From: Thermomonas sp.
GTDB lineage: Bacteria > Pseudomonadota > Gammaproteobacteria > Xanthomonadales > Xanthomonadaceae
DNA length: 64,000 nt
Reading direction: 5' to 3'
Assembly: GCA_020692565.1 (NCBI GenBank)
Contig: JAIMKJ010000001.1
Location: 62,770-126,769, forward strand
This document shows, one piece after another, positions 1 to 9,395 of the stretch. The notes below the pieces were generated by a model. The model was not told the origin of the DNA. It made no database searches and saw only the letters and a program-made list of their open reading frames with translations. The translations under genes were made by a program, and so were the position numbers. How positions within the stretch are numbered: position 1 is the stretch's first letter; each line of letters starts with the position of its first letter.

Positions 1-350
1 GCGAACTTCGGCGCCTTGGCCGCTTCGCTGCGATCGATCGCCCCATCCTTGTTGGTGTCGAGCTGCGCCACCCGGTCGCCATGACCGCCCTTGCCGCCGC
101 GCATGCCGCGCTGCGGGCGCTCGTCGGCGGTGATGCGGCCGTCCTTGTTGGTGTCGAGTTTGTCGAAATGCCCGGCCATCCGCGGATGGGCTGCGGCTTC
201 GCTGCGATCGATGACGCCGTCGCCGTTGGTGTCGATGTTGGCGTGGCGGGCCTGCCGGTCGGCGCTGGGCTGGGCCGTCGTCTGGGCGAACGTCACGGCA
301 GCCGTGCCGGTCACGGCGAGTCCGAGCGCGAGGATGAGAATGGGTTTCAT
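1..350 (-). CDS. Exported EF-hand calcium-binding protein (3' end outside window)
   Basis: Reads leftward from an ATG at 348-350 and leaves the window, so only the first 116 residues are visible. Residues 1-23 form a typical signal peptide (MKPI, a hydrophobic core, then TFAQ), so a periplasmic or secreted location is expected. Three 12-residue EF-hand loops follow at about residues 40-51, 66-77 and 98-109. They read DTNGDGVIDRSE, DTNKDGRITADE and DTNKDGAIDRSE, each with ligands at loop positions 1, 3, 5 and 12. The linker after loop 2 is rich in Gly, Arg and His. Calcium binding is well supported by the loops; the cellular role is unknown. The divergent neighbour is a sigma factor with no obvious link. 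Confidence 0.85.
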   Translation of the reverse strand, partial: MKPILILALGLAVTGTAAVTFAQTTAQPSADRQARHANIDTNGDGVIDRSEAAAHPRMAGHFDKLDTNKDGRITADERPQRGMRGGKGGHGDRVAQLDTNKDGAIDRSEAAKAPKF

Positions 351-535
351 GGCGATCCCTTTGGTGTGTATGCGGGTTGGGCCGGGCATGTCGCGCCCGC
401 TTGGAACATGGAAACGTCCGGGCGCGACGGCGGTTGACGTCCGTCGGTCACATCCGTCGCCCGGCGGGGTCTTGTGGAGTACGAACGGTCATTCCCGGAC
501 CGGTTACCCTCTTCCGACCGAACAGCACTCCGCAT

Positions 536-1747
536 ATGAACGCCGCCGCACTGTCCATCGATGACCTGATCCAGCACGAACTGCCCGCCGCCCGCAGCGG
601 CGATCAGGGCGCCTACGGCCGAATCGTCGCCGCCTGCCAGAACACCGTGACCGCGGTGGCGCTGGCGATCACCCGCGACGTGGCCGCCAGCGAGGACATC
701 GCCCAGGAAGCCTTCCTCAACGCCTGGCAACATCTCGAACGCCTGCACAGCCCGGACAGCTTCCTGCCGTGGCTGCGCCAGATCACCCGCAATCTCGCCC
801 GCGACCATCTGCGTGCGCACCGCAACCAGCCGCTGGATGGCCCGAACGCCGAGTTGGTGATGGCGATGGCCGCCGACCCCGGCCCGCATCCGATGCAGAA
901 GCTGCTGGAGGACGAGCGCGAATCGACCGCCTTCGAACTGATTTCGGCGCTGCCCGACGACAGTCGCGAAGCGCTGCTGCTGTTCTATCGCGAAGGCCAG
1001 AGCTCGCAGCAGGTGGCGATGCTGCTGGGCATCAGCGATGCCGCCGCGCGCAAGCGGCTCTCGCGTGCGCGGCAACTGGTGCGCGACGACATCCTCAAGC
1101 GCTTCGGCGATTTCGCGCGCAGTTCGGCGCCATCGGCGGCATTCACCGCAGCGATCATCACCACCCTCGGCATCGCCAGCAAACCGGCGGCTGCCGCGGG
1201 CGCGACCGCCATCGGCACTGCCACGCTCGGCGGCAGCCTGGCGGGCAAAGGGCTGGTCGGCGTCGCGGGCATGGGCGGCGTGATCGGCGGCTCCCTGGTC
1301 GGCGGCGCCCTGGCCGCGCATCTCACCCGGAAATACCTGCTCGTGTTCGCCGACACGCTGGAAGAGCGCGACGCGATCCTGCGCAGCTACAACCTCTATC
1401 TGTATGTCACGTTGAGCGCGATGTTGGGCGCATTCCTGGTGCTCTGGTGGGTACCGAGCTTCGCCTGGGGGATGATCGCCGCGATCGCGGCGGAGTGCGT
1501 TTCGCTTTGGACCCTGCTGCGCATCCGCAGCCTGTTGCAGCCGATGATGGCGCGCGACGCCGCGCGCGACCCCGTCGGTGCGAGAAGTCGCTATCGCGCT
1601 TACAACTGCAGCTACGGCCCTGCCGCGATCGTGGTGTCCGGCGTGCTGTATGTCGGTGCGATGGCGATCTTCTACCTGGGCCTGCATTACGGCGACAAAG
1701 GCACGTCCGCGGCGATCGGCATGGTGCTGGAACGGTTGTTCGGATGA
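536..1747 (+). CDS. Sigma-70 family (ECF-like) RNA polymerase sigma factor with membrane C-terminal domain
   Basis: 403 residues from ATG 536. Residues about 25-95 carry a sigma region 2 (ASEDIAQEAFLNAWQHLERL, then LPWLRQITRNLARDHLR). Residues about 140-190 carry a region 4 helix-turn-helix (SSQQVAMLLGISDAAARKRL). This should direct RNA polymerase to a dedicated promoter set. The second half is unusual for a sigma factor: a Gly/Ala-rich hydrophobic stretch and at least three likely membrane helices (near LYVTLSAMLGAFLVLWW, GMIAAIAAECVSLWTLL and AAIVVSGVLYVGAMAIFY). The tail may tether the protein or act as a built-in anti-sigma domain; that is inference. No anti-sigma gene lies next to it. 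The stop overlaps the next gene by 4 bp, so the two are probably translationally coupled. Confidence 0.85.
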   Translation: MNAAALSIDDLIQHELPAARSGDQGAYGRIVAACQNTVTAVALAITRDVAASEDIAQEAFLNAWQHLERLHSPDSFLPWLRQITRNLARDHLRAHRNQPLDGPNAELVMAMAADPGPHPMQKLLEDERESTAFELISALPDDSREALLLFYREGQSSQQVAMLLGISDAAARKRLSRARQLVRDDILKRFGDFARSSAPSAAFTAAIITTLGIASKPAAAAGATAIGTATLGGSLAGKGLVGVAGMGGVIGGSLVGGALAAHLTRKYLLVFADTLEERDAILRSYNLYLYVTLSAMLGAFLVLWWVPSFAWGMIAAIAAECVSLWTLLRIRSLLQPMMARDAARDPVGARSRYRAYNCSYGPAAIVVSGVLYVGAMAIFYLGLHYGDKGTSAAIGMVLERLFG

Positions 1748-2889
1748 ACGCCATGTCCGCCATCGACACCCTGATCGGTGCGGAACTGCCCGCCGCACGC
1801 GGCGGCGACCGCGCCGCCTACGGCCGGATCGTGGCCGCGTGCCAGAACACCGTCACCGCGGTGGCGCTGGCGATCACCCACGACGTGCCGGCGAGCGAGG
1901 ACATCGCCCAGGAAGCCTTCCTCAGCGCGTGGCAGCACCTCAAGCGCCTGCAGAATCCGTCGAGTTTCCTGCCGTGGCTGCGCCAGATCACCCGCAACCT
2001 CGCCCGCGACCACCTGCGCGCGAACCGCCATCGGCCGCTCGACGGCGAAGGCGCGGACATCGCGATCGAACTCGCGGCCGATCCGTCACCGACGCCGATG
2101 CAGCAACTGGTCGAAGACGAGCGCGAGCATGCCGCAGCCGAACTGATCTCGGCGCTGCCCGAAGACAGCCGCGAAGTGCTGCTGCTGTTCTACCGCGAAG
2201 GCCAGAGTTCGCAGCAGGTCGCACTGCTGTTGGGGTTGTCCGACGCGGCGGTGCGCAAGCGGCTGTCGCGCGCGCGCCAGAGCCTGCGCGAGGATCTGCT
2301 GGCCCGATTCGGGGAATTCGCCGCCGGCAGCGCGCCGGGCGTGGCGTTCACCAGCATCATCGCCACCGCGCTGACCATCGCCAGTCCGCCCGCCGCGGCG
2401 AAGGGCATCCTCGGCATCGCCGCGGTCGGCGGCGCGAAGACGCTCGGCAAGATCACGCTGGGCGCGGGCGGCAGCATCGCCATCGCGCTGATCGGCGCGT
2501 TCGCCGGCATCTGGCTGGGCCTGCGAAAACAATTGAAGGGCGCGATCGACGATGAAGAACGTCACGCGCTGATCCGCAGCGCCGCGATCAATGGCGCGGC
2601 ATCGGTACTCTTTCTCGTGGCGATGCTGGCGCTGGCGCGCCTCAGCGACGGATGGGTGCCCACCGTGCTCGCGATGCTGGTGTTCATTGCGGTGATTTTC
2701 TACCAGTCGATGGTGGCGCAGCCGCGCATCCTGCAGCGTCGTCACGCGATGGAAGCGGCACGCAATCCGGCGCTGGCGGCGAAAACGCGCCGACGCGAAC
2801 GCATCTACTGCTGGCTCGGCGCGACCATCGGGTTGATCGGCGGTTTCGGCGGGCTGATCGCCGGATTGATCGCCTCCGGCCGGCTCTGA
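1744..2889 (+). CDS. Second sigma-70 family (ECF-like) sigma factor, paralogue of the upstream gene
   Basis: 381 residues from ATG 1744, which overlaps the stop of the previous gene (ATGA). An in-frame ATG at 1753 is the alternative start. The first 190 residues are nearly identical to the upstream protein: AYGRIVAACQNTVTAVALAI and SEDIAQEAFLSAWQHLKRL in region 2, and SSQQVALLLGLSDAAVRKRL in region 4. The C-terminal half has drifted but is again membrane-rich (LGAGGSIAIALIGAFAGIWL, SVLFLVAMLALARL and a final GATIGLIGGFGGLIAGLIA). This is a recent tandem duplication in which the DNA- and polymerase-binding part is conserved and the membrane tail has diversified. The two may respond to different signals at similar promoters (inference). 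Confidence 0.85.
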   Translation: MNAMSAIDTLIGAELPAARGGDRAAYGRIVAACQNTVTAVALAITHDVPASEDIAQEAFLSAWQHLKRLQNPSSFLPWLRQITRNLARDHLRANRHRPLDGEGADIAIELAADPSPTPMQQLVEDEREHAAAELISALPEDSREVLLLFYREGQSSQQVALLLGLSDAAVRKRLSRARQSLREDLLARFGEFAAGSAPGVAFTSIIATALTIASPPAAAKGILGIAAVGGAKTLGKITLGAGGSIAIALIGAFAGIWLGLRKQLKGAIDDEERHALIRSAAINGAASVLFLVAMLALARLSDGWVPTVLAMLVFIAVIFYQSMVAQPRILQRRHAMEAARNPALAAKTRRRERIYCWLGATIGLIGGFGGLIAGLIASGRL

Positions 2890-2991
2890 ACCGACAACAC
2901 TGAACGGACGGCTCTGCGCCGCATGCGCTGAACGACGGCCTTTGCGGCTGCGTTCGCAGCGCCTGCGAACCGGGGCGGTTATCCTGCCCGC

Positions 2992-3600
2992 ATGTCCGCA
3001 TCTTCAGCCACCGATCGCTTCGCCCGCGCCGTTTCGATCCTGGGCCATCCGCTGCTGGTGCTGCCGGTGGCACTCTTGTTGCCGGCCGCGCTTCGCGGCG
3101 GCGACCCGCGGACGTTGCAGGCCGCGTTCGCGGGTTTTGCGCTGTTCGCGGCCTTCGTGCTGGGCTGGTCGAGGTGGCAGGTCCGCCGCGGTCGCTGGGC
3201 GCATGTCGATGCCAGCCAAGTCTCCGAACGCCGTTCGCTCAATCGCACCCTGCTGGTGCTGATCGGCCTCGGGGCATTGCTGGCGTGGCGCGCGCTGCCC
3301 ACGCCCGATCCGGCCCTCGCGCTGGCGCTGTCCGCGGGCATCGTCGCCGTCGCGATGCTGACCGTCCGCTGGTGCAAGCTCTCGCTGCACATTGCGTTCG
3401 CCGTTTACGCTGCCGGGCTGCTGTGGCCGCTGGGCTGGGCGGCGGTCGTCGCGTGCTGCGTGTTTGCCGTCGGCATCGCCTGGTCGCGGCTGCGGCTGTC
3501 GCGGCATCGGCCGCGGGATCTGGTCGCCGGCACGGCCGTGGGCCTGCTGGCGGCGATGGTCTATTGGCCGACGCTGCACGCGCTGCGGGCATCGCCGTGA
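2992..3600 (+). CDS. PAP2-type membrane phosphatase
   Basis: 202 residues, strongly hydrophobic with about five or six membrane segments ([24 protein letters not shown] and others). The C-terminal part has the third PAP2/phosphatidic-acid phosphatase signature, SRX5HX3D, as [12 protein letters not shown] (about residues 166-177), followed by a helix [16 protein letters not shown]. The first signature (KX6RP) is present only in degenerate form, so substrate and activity are uncertain. PAP2 membrane enzymes remove phosphate from lipid phosphates such as undecaprenyl diphosphate. The stop overlaps the GTG start proposed for the next gene. Confidence 0.7.
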   Translation: MSASSATDRFARAVSILGHPLLVLPVALLLPAALRGGDPRTLQAAFAGFALFAAFVLGWSRWQVRRGRWAHVDASQVSERRSLNRTLLVLIGLGALLAWRALPTPDPALALALSAGIVAVAMLTVRWCKLSLHIAFAVYAAGLLWPLGWAAVVACCVFAVGIAWSRLRLSRHRPRDLVAGTAVGLLAAMVYWPTLHALRASP

Positions 3601-4358
3601 GCACCGGGCACCGCGAAGACGTGGAGGCCAGCGACGCGATGCGGCTGTTCCACACCTCGGAACACGCCTGCGGCTACTGGCCGGAGCGACAGGCACGCGA
3701 TCTGGTGTTCGATCCCGGCGACCCGCGACTGGCGCAGATGTACCCGATGGCGCTGGGCTGGGGCTTCCGCCGTTCCGGCAATCTGATCTATCGCCCGCAC
3801 TGCCGCGGCTGCCAGGCCTGCGTGGCGGTGCGCATTCCGGTCGATGAATTCAACACCGACCGCAGCCAGCGCCGCTGCCTCGCGCGCAATGCCGATCTCG
3901 AAGTGCGGGTATTGCCCGCCGAGCGCAACGACGAACATTTCGCGCTGTATCAGCGCTATCTCAATGCGCGCCATCCCGGCGGCGGCATGGACGGCCACGG
4001 CGCGGCGGAATTCGACCAGTTCCTGGTCAGCACCTGGGGCCAGGGCCGCTTCCTCGAAGTGCGCACCCGGCAATCCCACGGTACCGGCGATCTGCTGGCG
4101 GTAGCGGTGACCGATGTCGTCGCCGACGCGATGTCGGCCGTCTACACCTTCTACGATCCGGATGCTGCGGATCGCGGCCTCGGCACCTTCGCGATCCTGC
4201 AGCAGATCGCCTGGGCGCAACGCGACGGCAAACGTCATCTGTATCTCGGATACTGGATCGACGGCCATCGCAAGATGGCCTACAAACGCCGCTACCGGCC
4301 GCTGGAGGCCTTCGACGGCCAAGGCTGGTCGCGCCTCGCTGGAGACGATCCGCAATGA
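3597..4358 (+). CDS. bpt: Aspartate/glutamate leucyltransferase (bacterial N-end rule)
   Basis: Transfers leucine from leucyl-tRNA to proteins with N-terminal Asp or Glu, marking them for ClpS/ClpAP degradation; cytoplasmic. 253 residues from GTG 3597, which overlaps the previous stop; GTG 3621 and ATG 3639 are alternatives. Family features are clear: an early [16 protein letters not shown] with the conserved Cys, [14 protein letters not shown] and [18 protein letters not shown] near residues 55-80, and the GNAT-like C-terminal half with [20 protein letters not shown] and [20 protein letters not shown]. Length is normal for the family (about 240-250). It overlaps the next gene by 4 bp. An annotation as arginyl-tRNA-protein transferase would describe the same family; the bacterial short form is the Leu-transferring Bpt. 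Confidence 0.93.
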   Translation: MSTGHREDVEASDAMRLFHTSEHACGYWPERQARDLVFDPGDPRLAQMYPMALGWGFRRSGNLIYRPHCRGCQACVAVRIPVDEFNTDRSQRRCLARNADLEVRVLPAERNDEHFALYQRYLNARHPGGGMDGHGAAEFDQFLVSTWGQGRFLEVRTRQSHGTGDLLAVAVTDVVADAMSAVYTFYDPDAADRGLGTFAILQQIAWAQRDGKRHLYLGYWIDGHRKMAYKRRYRPLEAFDGQGWSRLAGDDPQ

Positions 4359-5617
4359 ATATGCTTGCCCCACTTCGCGTCTCGCCCAGGCGCATCTCGA
4401 CTGCGCTCATCGCCGCTGTATTCGCGACGCTCTGCGCCGGCTGCGTGCGCGTCGACGTGCACGGCGACCCGAACGCTGCGCGTGCCGGGTCGCCCACGCT
4501 GCGGATAGCCACATACAACACCTCGCTCTATAACGACACCGACGGGGGGCTGATCCGGCGTCTCGAAACCGGCGACCCGGCCGCGCGCAGCATCGCCGCC
4601 GTGCTGCAGCGCATCCGCCCCGACCTGGTGCTGCTCAACGAATTCGATTACGACGCCGACGGCCGCGCTGCGGATCTGTTCCAACGCGACTATCTGGAAG
4701 TGGCGCAGGGCAGCGATGGCCAGGCGCTGCATTACCCGTACCGGTATCTCGCGCCGGTGAATACCGGCGTGCCCAGCGGTCTGGATCTCGACGGCAACGG
4801 CACGGTCGGCGGCGAAGGTCGCGACCGCGGCAACGACGCCTGGGGCTACGGCCTGCACCCCGGCCAATACGGGATGCTGGTGCTGTCGCGTTACCCCATC
4901 GACGACGCGCAGGCGCGCAGCTTCCGGTTATTGAAGTGGAGCGCGATGCCGGATGCGGCACGGCCGATCGATCCGCAGGCGCGTCGCTATTTCCATGCGG
5001 ATGCGGTCTGGCAGCAACTGCGCTTGTCGTCGAAATCGCATTGGGACGTGCCGGTACGCACGCCAGGCGGCACCCTGCATTTCCTGGTATCGCACCCCAC
5101 CCCGCCGGTCTTCGATGGCCCGGAAGACCGCAACGGCGCACGCAACGCCGATGAACTGCGGTTGTGGCGCGAGTATCTGGACAACGACGATGCCGACCGC
5201 AGCTGGCTGTGCGACGACGACGGCCGCTGCGGCGGACTGCCCGCCGGGAAACCGTTCGTGATCGCGGGCGACCTCAACAACGATCCCGTCGACGGCGACG
5301 GTCGTCACGACGAGATCCAGGCATTGACCGGGCATCCGCGCATGCTGCGCCTGGCCGCGCCGCGCAGTGACGGCGCCATCGTCGCTGCGCGCGAGGCCGG
5401 CGGCGCCAACGCCAGCCATCGCGGCGACCCTGGCGAAGACACCGGCGACTTCGGCCCCCGCGTCGGCAACCTGCGCCTGGATTATGTGTTGCCCTCCATC
5501 GGGCTGCGCGCGACCGCCAGCGGCGTGCACTGGCCGGCTCCCGGCGCTGCGGCGCACGCTGCCACCACCGCGACGGATCATCGTCTGGTCTGGGTCGATC
5601 TCATCGTCGGACAATGA
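4355..5617 (+). CDS. Endonuclease/exonuclease/phosphatase-fold lipoprotein
   Basis: 420 residues from ATG 4355 (ATGA overlap with bpt). The N-terminus is a lipoprotein signal: a basic start, a hydrophobic core and the lipobox LCAGC, with the acylated Cys near residue 30. The mature part starts with [12 protein letters not shown] and contains [11 protein letters not shown], the metal-binding Asn and Glu of the EEP fold, then [29 protein letters not shown] and DYVLPS...[10 protein letters not shown], the remaining catalytic Asp, Asn and His elements. It should therefore be an active metal-dependent phosphodiesterase or nuclease anchored outside the cytoplasm. The substrate cannot be read from sequence; extracellular DNA or a phospholipid are possible. 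Confidence 0.85.
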   Translation: MNMLAPLRVSPRRISTALIAAVFATLCAGCVRVDVHGDPNAARAGSPTLRIATYNTSLYNDTDGGLIRRLETGDPAARSIAAVLQRIRPDLVLLNEFDYDADGRAADLFQRDYLEVAQGSDGQALHYPYRYLAPVNTGVPSGLDLDGNGTVGGEGRDRGNDAWGYGLHPGQYGMLVLSRYPIDDAQARSFRLLKWSAMPDAARPIDPQARRYFHADAVWQQLRLSSKSHWDVPVRTPGGTLHFLVSHPTPPVFDGPEDRNGARNADELRLWREYLDNDDADRSWLCDDDGRCGGLPAGKPFVIAGDLNNDPVDGDGRHDEIQALTGHPRMLRLAAPRSDGAIVAAREAGGANASHRGDPGEDTGDFGPRVGNLRLDYVLPSIGLRATASGVHWPAPGAAAHAATTATDHRLVWVDLIVGQ

Positions 5618-5663
5618 ATGCCCGCCAGCGGCCTTCGCCTCGTGCGAACGGCACTGCGGGCCG

Positions 5664-5697
5664 CGATTGTCCATAAGACTCGATTGTCCATACGACT
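5664..5697. repeat. 17-bp tandem repeat upstream of the GGDEF-EAL gene
   Basis: Two directly adjacent copies, CGATTGTCCATAAGACT and CGATTGTCCATACGACT, differ at a single base. They lie about 150 bp before the proposed promoter at 5840. A CGTATACG palindrome follows immediately. They could be a pair of operator half-sites, but no binding protein is known. Confidence 0.5.
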
Positions 5698-5839
5698 TTC
5701 GTATACGTTCGGCCCGCGCCGTGCCGCAAAGACACCGCAGAAAGCCCTTTCCGCGCCCTCGTTCGCGCGCTCGTCCGTGTGACCGGCCCCGGTTGTCCTG
5801 CTCTGTTGAAGTGGACAAAAACGAACAGAACGAATGCAG

Positions 5840-5867
5840 TTGTAGAAACCGAAAGCTTGGGTATAAG
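5840..5867 (+). promoter_or_regulatory. Predicted sigma-70 promoter for the GGDEF-EAL gene
   Basis: TTGTAG (5840-5845), a 16-bp spacer and TATAAG (5862-5867) fit the -35/-10 pattern. The expected transcription start, 7-8 bases after the -10 box, falls on or just before the ATG at 5876. No Shine-Dalgarno sequence precedes that ATG, so the transcript may be leaderless. Confidence 0.45.
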
Positions 5868-5875
5868 CTCCGTTC

Positions 5876-8824
5876 ATGATCCTCGGCAAAGACGAAGCAA
5901 GTGCCGAGGCAGATGGCGACGTCGGGGAGTCTCCAGTAGCGGAAGCTGCCGTGCGAACGGCGGCCGAAACTCTATTGAAGACGCTCCCCGGCGGTACGCA
6001 TGTCGCCATCGCCTGGCGCCATGCGCGCCTCGGTCTCGGCAGCACACGCACTGCTTCAGGCAGCGACGCACTGCGGCTGGCCGTACTCGATCATCATCGG
6101 GGCGCTTCCCTCGACGACATGCCGCCCGGCATGTTCTTCGATCGTTATCGCGACGACGACGGCAACGGCGTGACGCTCGGCCTGTCGTTCGCGGAACCAC
6201 CGACCGAAGACTGGGCGCGAACATCCTGGTTCGCGATGGCGCGCGAGCTGGTCGCCGCCACCCTGCAACTGGCGGAAGCGGACGCCAGGATCGAGACGCT
6301 GGAGAAATCCAAGCGACTGCAGCACGCCCTGTACGAAATCTCCGATCTCGCCGGCTCCGGGCTGGAGATGCGCGACATGCTGGCGCGGATCCACCAGGTG
6401 GTCGGCGGCCTGATGCCCGCGGAAAACTTCTACATCGTCCAGTACGACGGCAAGCGCGAGACCATGCGTTACCTGTATTTCGCCGACAGCCGCGACGCGT
6501 TCGATCCGGATGCCGATATCGAGTACGCGGTCGACCACAACATGCACAGCATGACCGCGGCGCTGCTGCGCCACGGCCGGCCGCTGATCGGTTCCCCGCG
6601 CACGATCATCGAATCGCTGAACATCCAGGACGACGAATACGCAGGCGGCCCGATGAGCGAAGACTGGCTGGGCGTACCGCTGCTGCGCGACACGCAGGTC
6701 TGCGGCGCGATCGTGGTGCAGGATTACGAACGCGCGCAACGCTACGGCATCGAAGACCGCGCGCTGCTCGAATACGTCGCACAGCACATCCTGACCGCAC
6801 TCGACCGCAAGACCGCCCAGGTCGAACTGGAGCGCCGGGTGAAAGAGCGCACGCATGCGCTGGAAATCGCCAACGTCGAACTGCAGGCGGAAGTCGTCGA
6901 ACGGGAGCGCGCCGAAAAACTGCAGCAGGCCCTGTTCCGGATCACCGAACTGTCGGTCAGCGCCGACAGTCTCGAACGGTTCTACGCGGACCTGCACTCG
7001 ATCGTCGGCGAACTGCTCTACGCCAAGAATTTCTATATCGCACTACTGACCAGCGACGGAAAATTCATCGAATTCCCCTACGTCGCCGATGAGATCGATA
7101 TGCGCCAGATCCGCGACCGGCCGCGCGCCAAGGGGCTGACGGAATACGTGATCGATACCGGAAAGCCGCTGCTCGCCGACCGGGCGCGCATCCAGACGCT
7201 GGAAACGCAGGGCCTGGTCAACAGTTTCGGACCGTTGGCGCACTGCTGGCTCGGCGTGCCGCTGAGCCGCGACGACACCGTGCTCGGCGTGATCGGCGTG
7301 CAGAGTTACACGCCGGGGATCGGTTTCATCGAACGCGACCAGGAACTCCTTACCTTCGTCGCCCACCACATCGACGCCGCCCTGGCGCGCAAACGCGCCC
7401 AGGACACCCTGATCACCGCGCATGCCGAACTGGAAACGCGGGTACAGACCCGCACCCAGGAACTGGCCGACGCCAACCGCGAACTGCGCGAACAGATCGC
7501 CGAGCGATTGCGCGCCGAACAGCGATTGCGCCATCAGGCGCGCCACGACAGTCTCACCGGCCTGCCCAATCGCGCGCAGTTGCAGGAACGCCTGGACGAC
7601 GCGATCGCGCGCGTGTCCACGGGCGGAAAACCATTCTCGGTGATGTTCCTCGACATCGACCGCTTCAAGCTGATCAACGACAGCGTGGGCCACGTCGCCG
7701 GCGACGAACTGCTGGTCGAAGCCAGCCGCCGCATCTCGCAGGTGATCGGTCGCGACGATATCGTCGCCCGCCTCGGCGGCGACGAATTCGCGATCCTCGC
7801 CGAGGGCATCGACGATGCCGAGATCGCCGAACAATACGCCGCCGCGATCCGGCGCGTGCTGGGACAGTCGATGTGGATCGAAGGCCGCGAGGTCTTCCCG
7901 TCGGCCAGCATCGGCATCGCGCTGTGGAACCCACGCTACCGCAAGAGCGAGGAACTGCTGCGCGATGCGGACGCCGCGATGTATCGCGCCAAGCGTCGCG
8001 GCCGTAACCGCAGCGAATTGTTCGACGAGGAAATGCGCGCCGAAGCGATGCGCCTGCTCGATCTGGAAGCCGATCTGCGCCGGGCGATCATGCACGACGC
8101 TTTCGAGCCGCACTTCCAGCCGATCCTGCGCCTGCAAGACGGCCAACAGGTCGGCTGCGAAGCGCTGGTGCGCTGGAATCACGAGCATCGCGGCCTGCTC
8201 ACCCCGTCCCAGTTCATCGGCGTCGGCGAAGACAGCAGCCTGATCGAACAGGTCGACTGGCTGATGTACGCCCACGTCGTGTCGTCGATGAGCGAATACC
8301 CGGGGCACTACGTTTCGATCAATGTCTCGCCGCGGCATTTCCTGTCGGACAACTTCGCCGACCGCCTGCTGCGCATGCTCGACGAAGCCGATCAGGATCC
8401 TCGACGGCTGCGGATCGAGATCACCGAGGTCGCGCTGATCGAAGACGCGCCGCGCGCGCTGCGCATCCTGCGCGACCTGCGCCACCACGGCATCGCCGCA
8501 TTGCTCGACGACTTCGGCACCGGGTTCTCGGCGCTGTCGTATCTGCACCGCTTCCCGATCCAGGGCCTGAAGATCGACCGCAGCTTCGTCGCCGGCCTGG
8601 AGGGCGACACCAGCACCGAAAGTCTGGCGCTGGTGCGCGCGATCCTGGCGATGGCGCTGACGCTCGGCATCGACACGATCGCGGAAGGCATCGAAACCGA
8701 CCGCCAGCGCGAAATCCTGGTGGAACAGGGCTGCGAGTTCGGCCAGGGCTATCTGCTTGGCATGCCGCTGCCCCTGCGGCGTGGCAGCCAAGGCGGACGG
8801 CGACGCATGCCGACGGCCCACTGA
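5876..8824 (+). CDS. Cyclic-di-GMP signalling protein, GAF-GAF-GGDEF-EAL
   Basis: 982 residues with no membrane segment seen, so probably cytoplasmic. A short variable N-terminus (about 1-130) precedes two homologous GAF sensor domains (about 150-310 and 345-510), each followed by a helix with RVKERTHALEIAN or RVQTRTQELADAN. The GGDEF domain (about 545-715) has HDSLTGLPNR, FLDIDRFKLINDSVGH and an intact ARLGGDEFAIL; I see no canonical RxxD inhibitory site. The EAL domain (about 730-970) keeps CEALVRW, SINVSPRHF, IEITEV, LLDDFGTGFSALSYL, LKIDRSFV and AEGIE. Both active sites look complete, so synthesis and breakdown of c-di-GMP are each possible. GAF ligands are unknown. Confidence 0.92.
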   Translation: MILGKDEASAEADGDVGESPVAEAAVRTAAETLLKTLPGGTHVAIAWRHARLGLGSTRTASGSDALRLAVLDHHRGASLDDMPPGMFFDRYRDDDGNGVTLGLSFAEPPTEDWARTSWFAMARELVAATLQLAEADARIETLEKSKRLQHALYEISDLAGSGLEMRDMLARIHQVVGGLMPAENFYIVQYDGKRETMRYLYFADSRDAFDPDADIEYAVDHNMHSMTAALLRHGRPLIGSPRTIIESLNIQDDEYAGGPMSEDWLGVPLLRDTQVCGAIVVQDYERAQRYGIEDRALLEYVAQHILTALDRKTAQVELERRVKERTHALEIANVELQAEVVERERAEKLQQALFRITELSVSADSLERFYADLHSIVGELLYAKNFYIALLTSDGKFIEFPYVADEIDMRQIRDRPRAKGLTEYVIDTGKPLLADRARIQTLETQGLVNSFGPLAHCWLGVPLSRDDTVLGVIGVQSYTPGIGFIERDQELLTFVAHHIDAALARKRAQDTLITAHAELETRVQTRTQELADANRELREQIAERLRAEQRLRHQARHDSLTGLPNRAQLQERLDDAIARVSTGGKPFSVMFLDIDRFKLINDSVGHVAGDELLVEASRRISQVIGRDDIVARLGGDEFAILAEGIDDAEIAEQYAAAIRRVLGQSMWIEGREVFPSASIGIALWNPRYRKSEELLRDADAAMYRAKRRGRNRSELFDEEMRAEAMRLLDLEADLRRAIMHDAFEPHFQPILRLQDGQQVGCEALVRWNHEHRGLLTPSQFIGVGEDSSLIEQVDWLMYAHVVSSMSEYPGHYVSINVSPRHFLSDNFADRLLRMLDEADQDPRRLRIEITEVALIEDAPRALRILRDLRHHGIAALLDDFGTGFSALSYLHRFPIQGLKIDRSFVAGLEGDTSTESLALVRAILAMALTLGIDTIAEGIETDRQREILVEQGCEFGQGYLLGMPLPLRRGSQGGRRRMPTAH

Positions 8825-8845
8825 TACGGGTCAATGTTCTCTATT

Positions 8846-8880
8846 TAGAACAATAGATTCGATTTTCAATTATTGTTCTA
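8846..8880. promoter_or_regulatory. Inverted-repeat operator candidate before doxX-pirin
   Basis: An AT-rich pocket in a GC-rich genome holds a perfect 10-bp inverted repeat, TAGAACAATA (8846-8855) and TATTGTTCTA (8871-8880), separated by 15 bp. Overlapping it are two GTTC...GAAC dyads at 8836-8851 and 8875-8889. It ends 86 bp before the doxX ATG, so it is well placed for a repressor or activator. No regulator gene is adjacent. Confidence 0.5.
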
Positions 8881-8966
8881 TTTTTGAACCCCCTTAAAGT
8901 AGGCAGCGTTCGCCGCGGCCTCGAGGATGCACCCAGCATCCGGCCCGGCGCCAAGGGAGGTTTCCA

Positions 8967-9395
8967 ATGAACGCAGCTGTCTCGACCCTGATCGGCCGCA
9001 ATGCGCTGGCCCTGATCTTCGTAATGTCCGGCGCCGGCAAGCTGGCCGCCTACGCTGCCACCCAGCAGTACATGACCAGCGTCGGCGTGTCCGGCGCGCT
9101 GCTGCCGCTGGTGATCCTGGCCGAGTTGGGCGGTGGCCTCGCGGTGATGGCGGGCCTGCTCACCCGCACTGCGGCCACCGGCCTGGCCGTGTTCTCGATC
9201 GCCGCCGGCACGCTGTTCCATGCCGATTTCGCCGACCAGAACCAGATGATCCACTTCTTGAAGAACATCGCCATCGCTGGCGGCCTGCTGCTCCTGGCGG
9301 CGAACGGCCCCGGCGCCCTCAGCCTCGACGCCCTGCTCGCCCGCCGCCGTGCCGGCCGCGGTCGCGTCGGCGCCCTCGCCGGAGCCGCACGATGA
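8967..9395 (+). CDS. DoxX family membrane protein
   Basis: 142 residues with four hydrophobic helices, typical of DoxX: NALALIFVMSGAGKLAAY, LLPLVILAELGGGLAVMAGL, TAATGLAVFSIAAGTLFHADF and FLKNIAIAGGLLLLAANG. Strong ribosome-binding site (AAGGGAGG) seven bases before the ATG. The stop overlaps the pirin start (ATGA), so the two form one operon. DoxX proteins are inner-membrane proteins often found with redox or detoxification genes; the biochemical role of this subgroup is unsettled. The Arg-rich C-terminal tail probably faces the cytoplasm. Confidence 0.87.
   Translation: MNAAVSTLIGRNALALIFVMSGAGKLAAYAATQQYMTSVGVSGALLPLVILAELGGGLAVMAGLLTRTAATGLAVFSIAAGTLFHADFADQNQMIHFLKNIAIAGGLLLLAANGPGALSLDALLARRRAGRGRVGALAGAAR

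Noticed and set aside
7043..8821. 592-codon leftward open frame opposite the c-di-GMP gene
   Set aside because: It is an antisense shadow typical of high-GC DNA; the rightward gene has complete GGDEF and EAL motifs.
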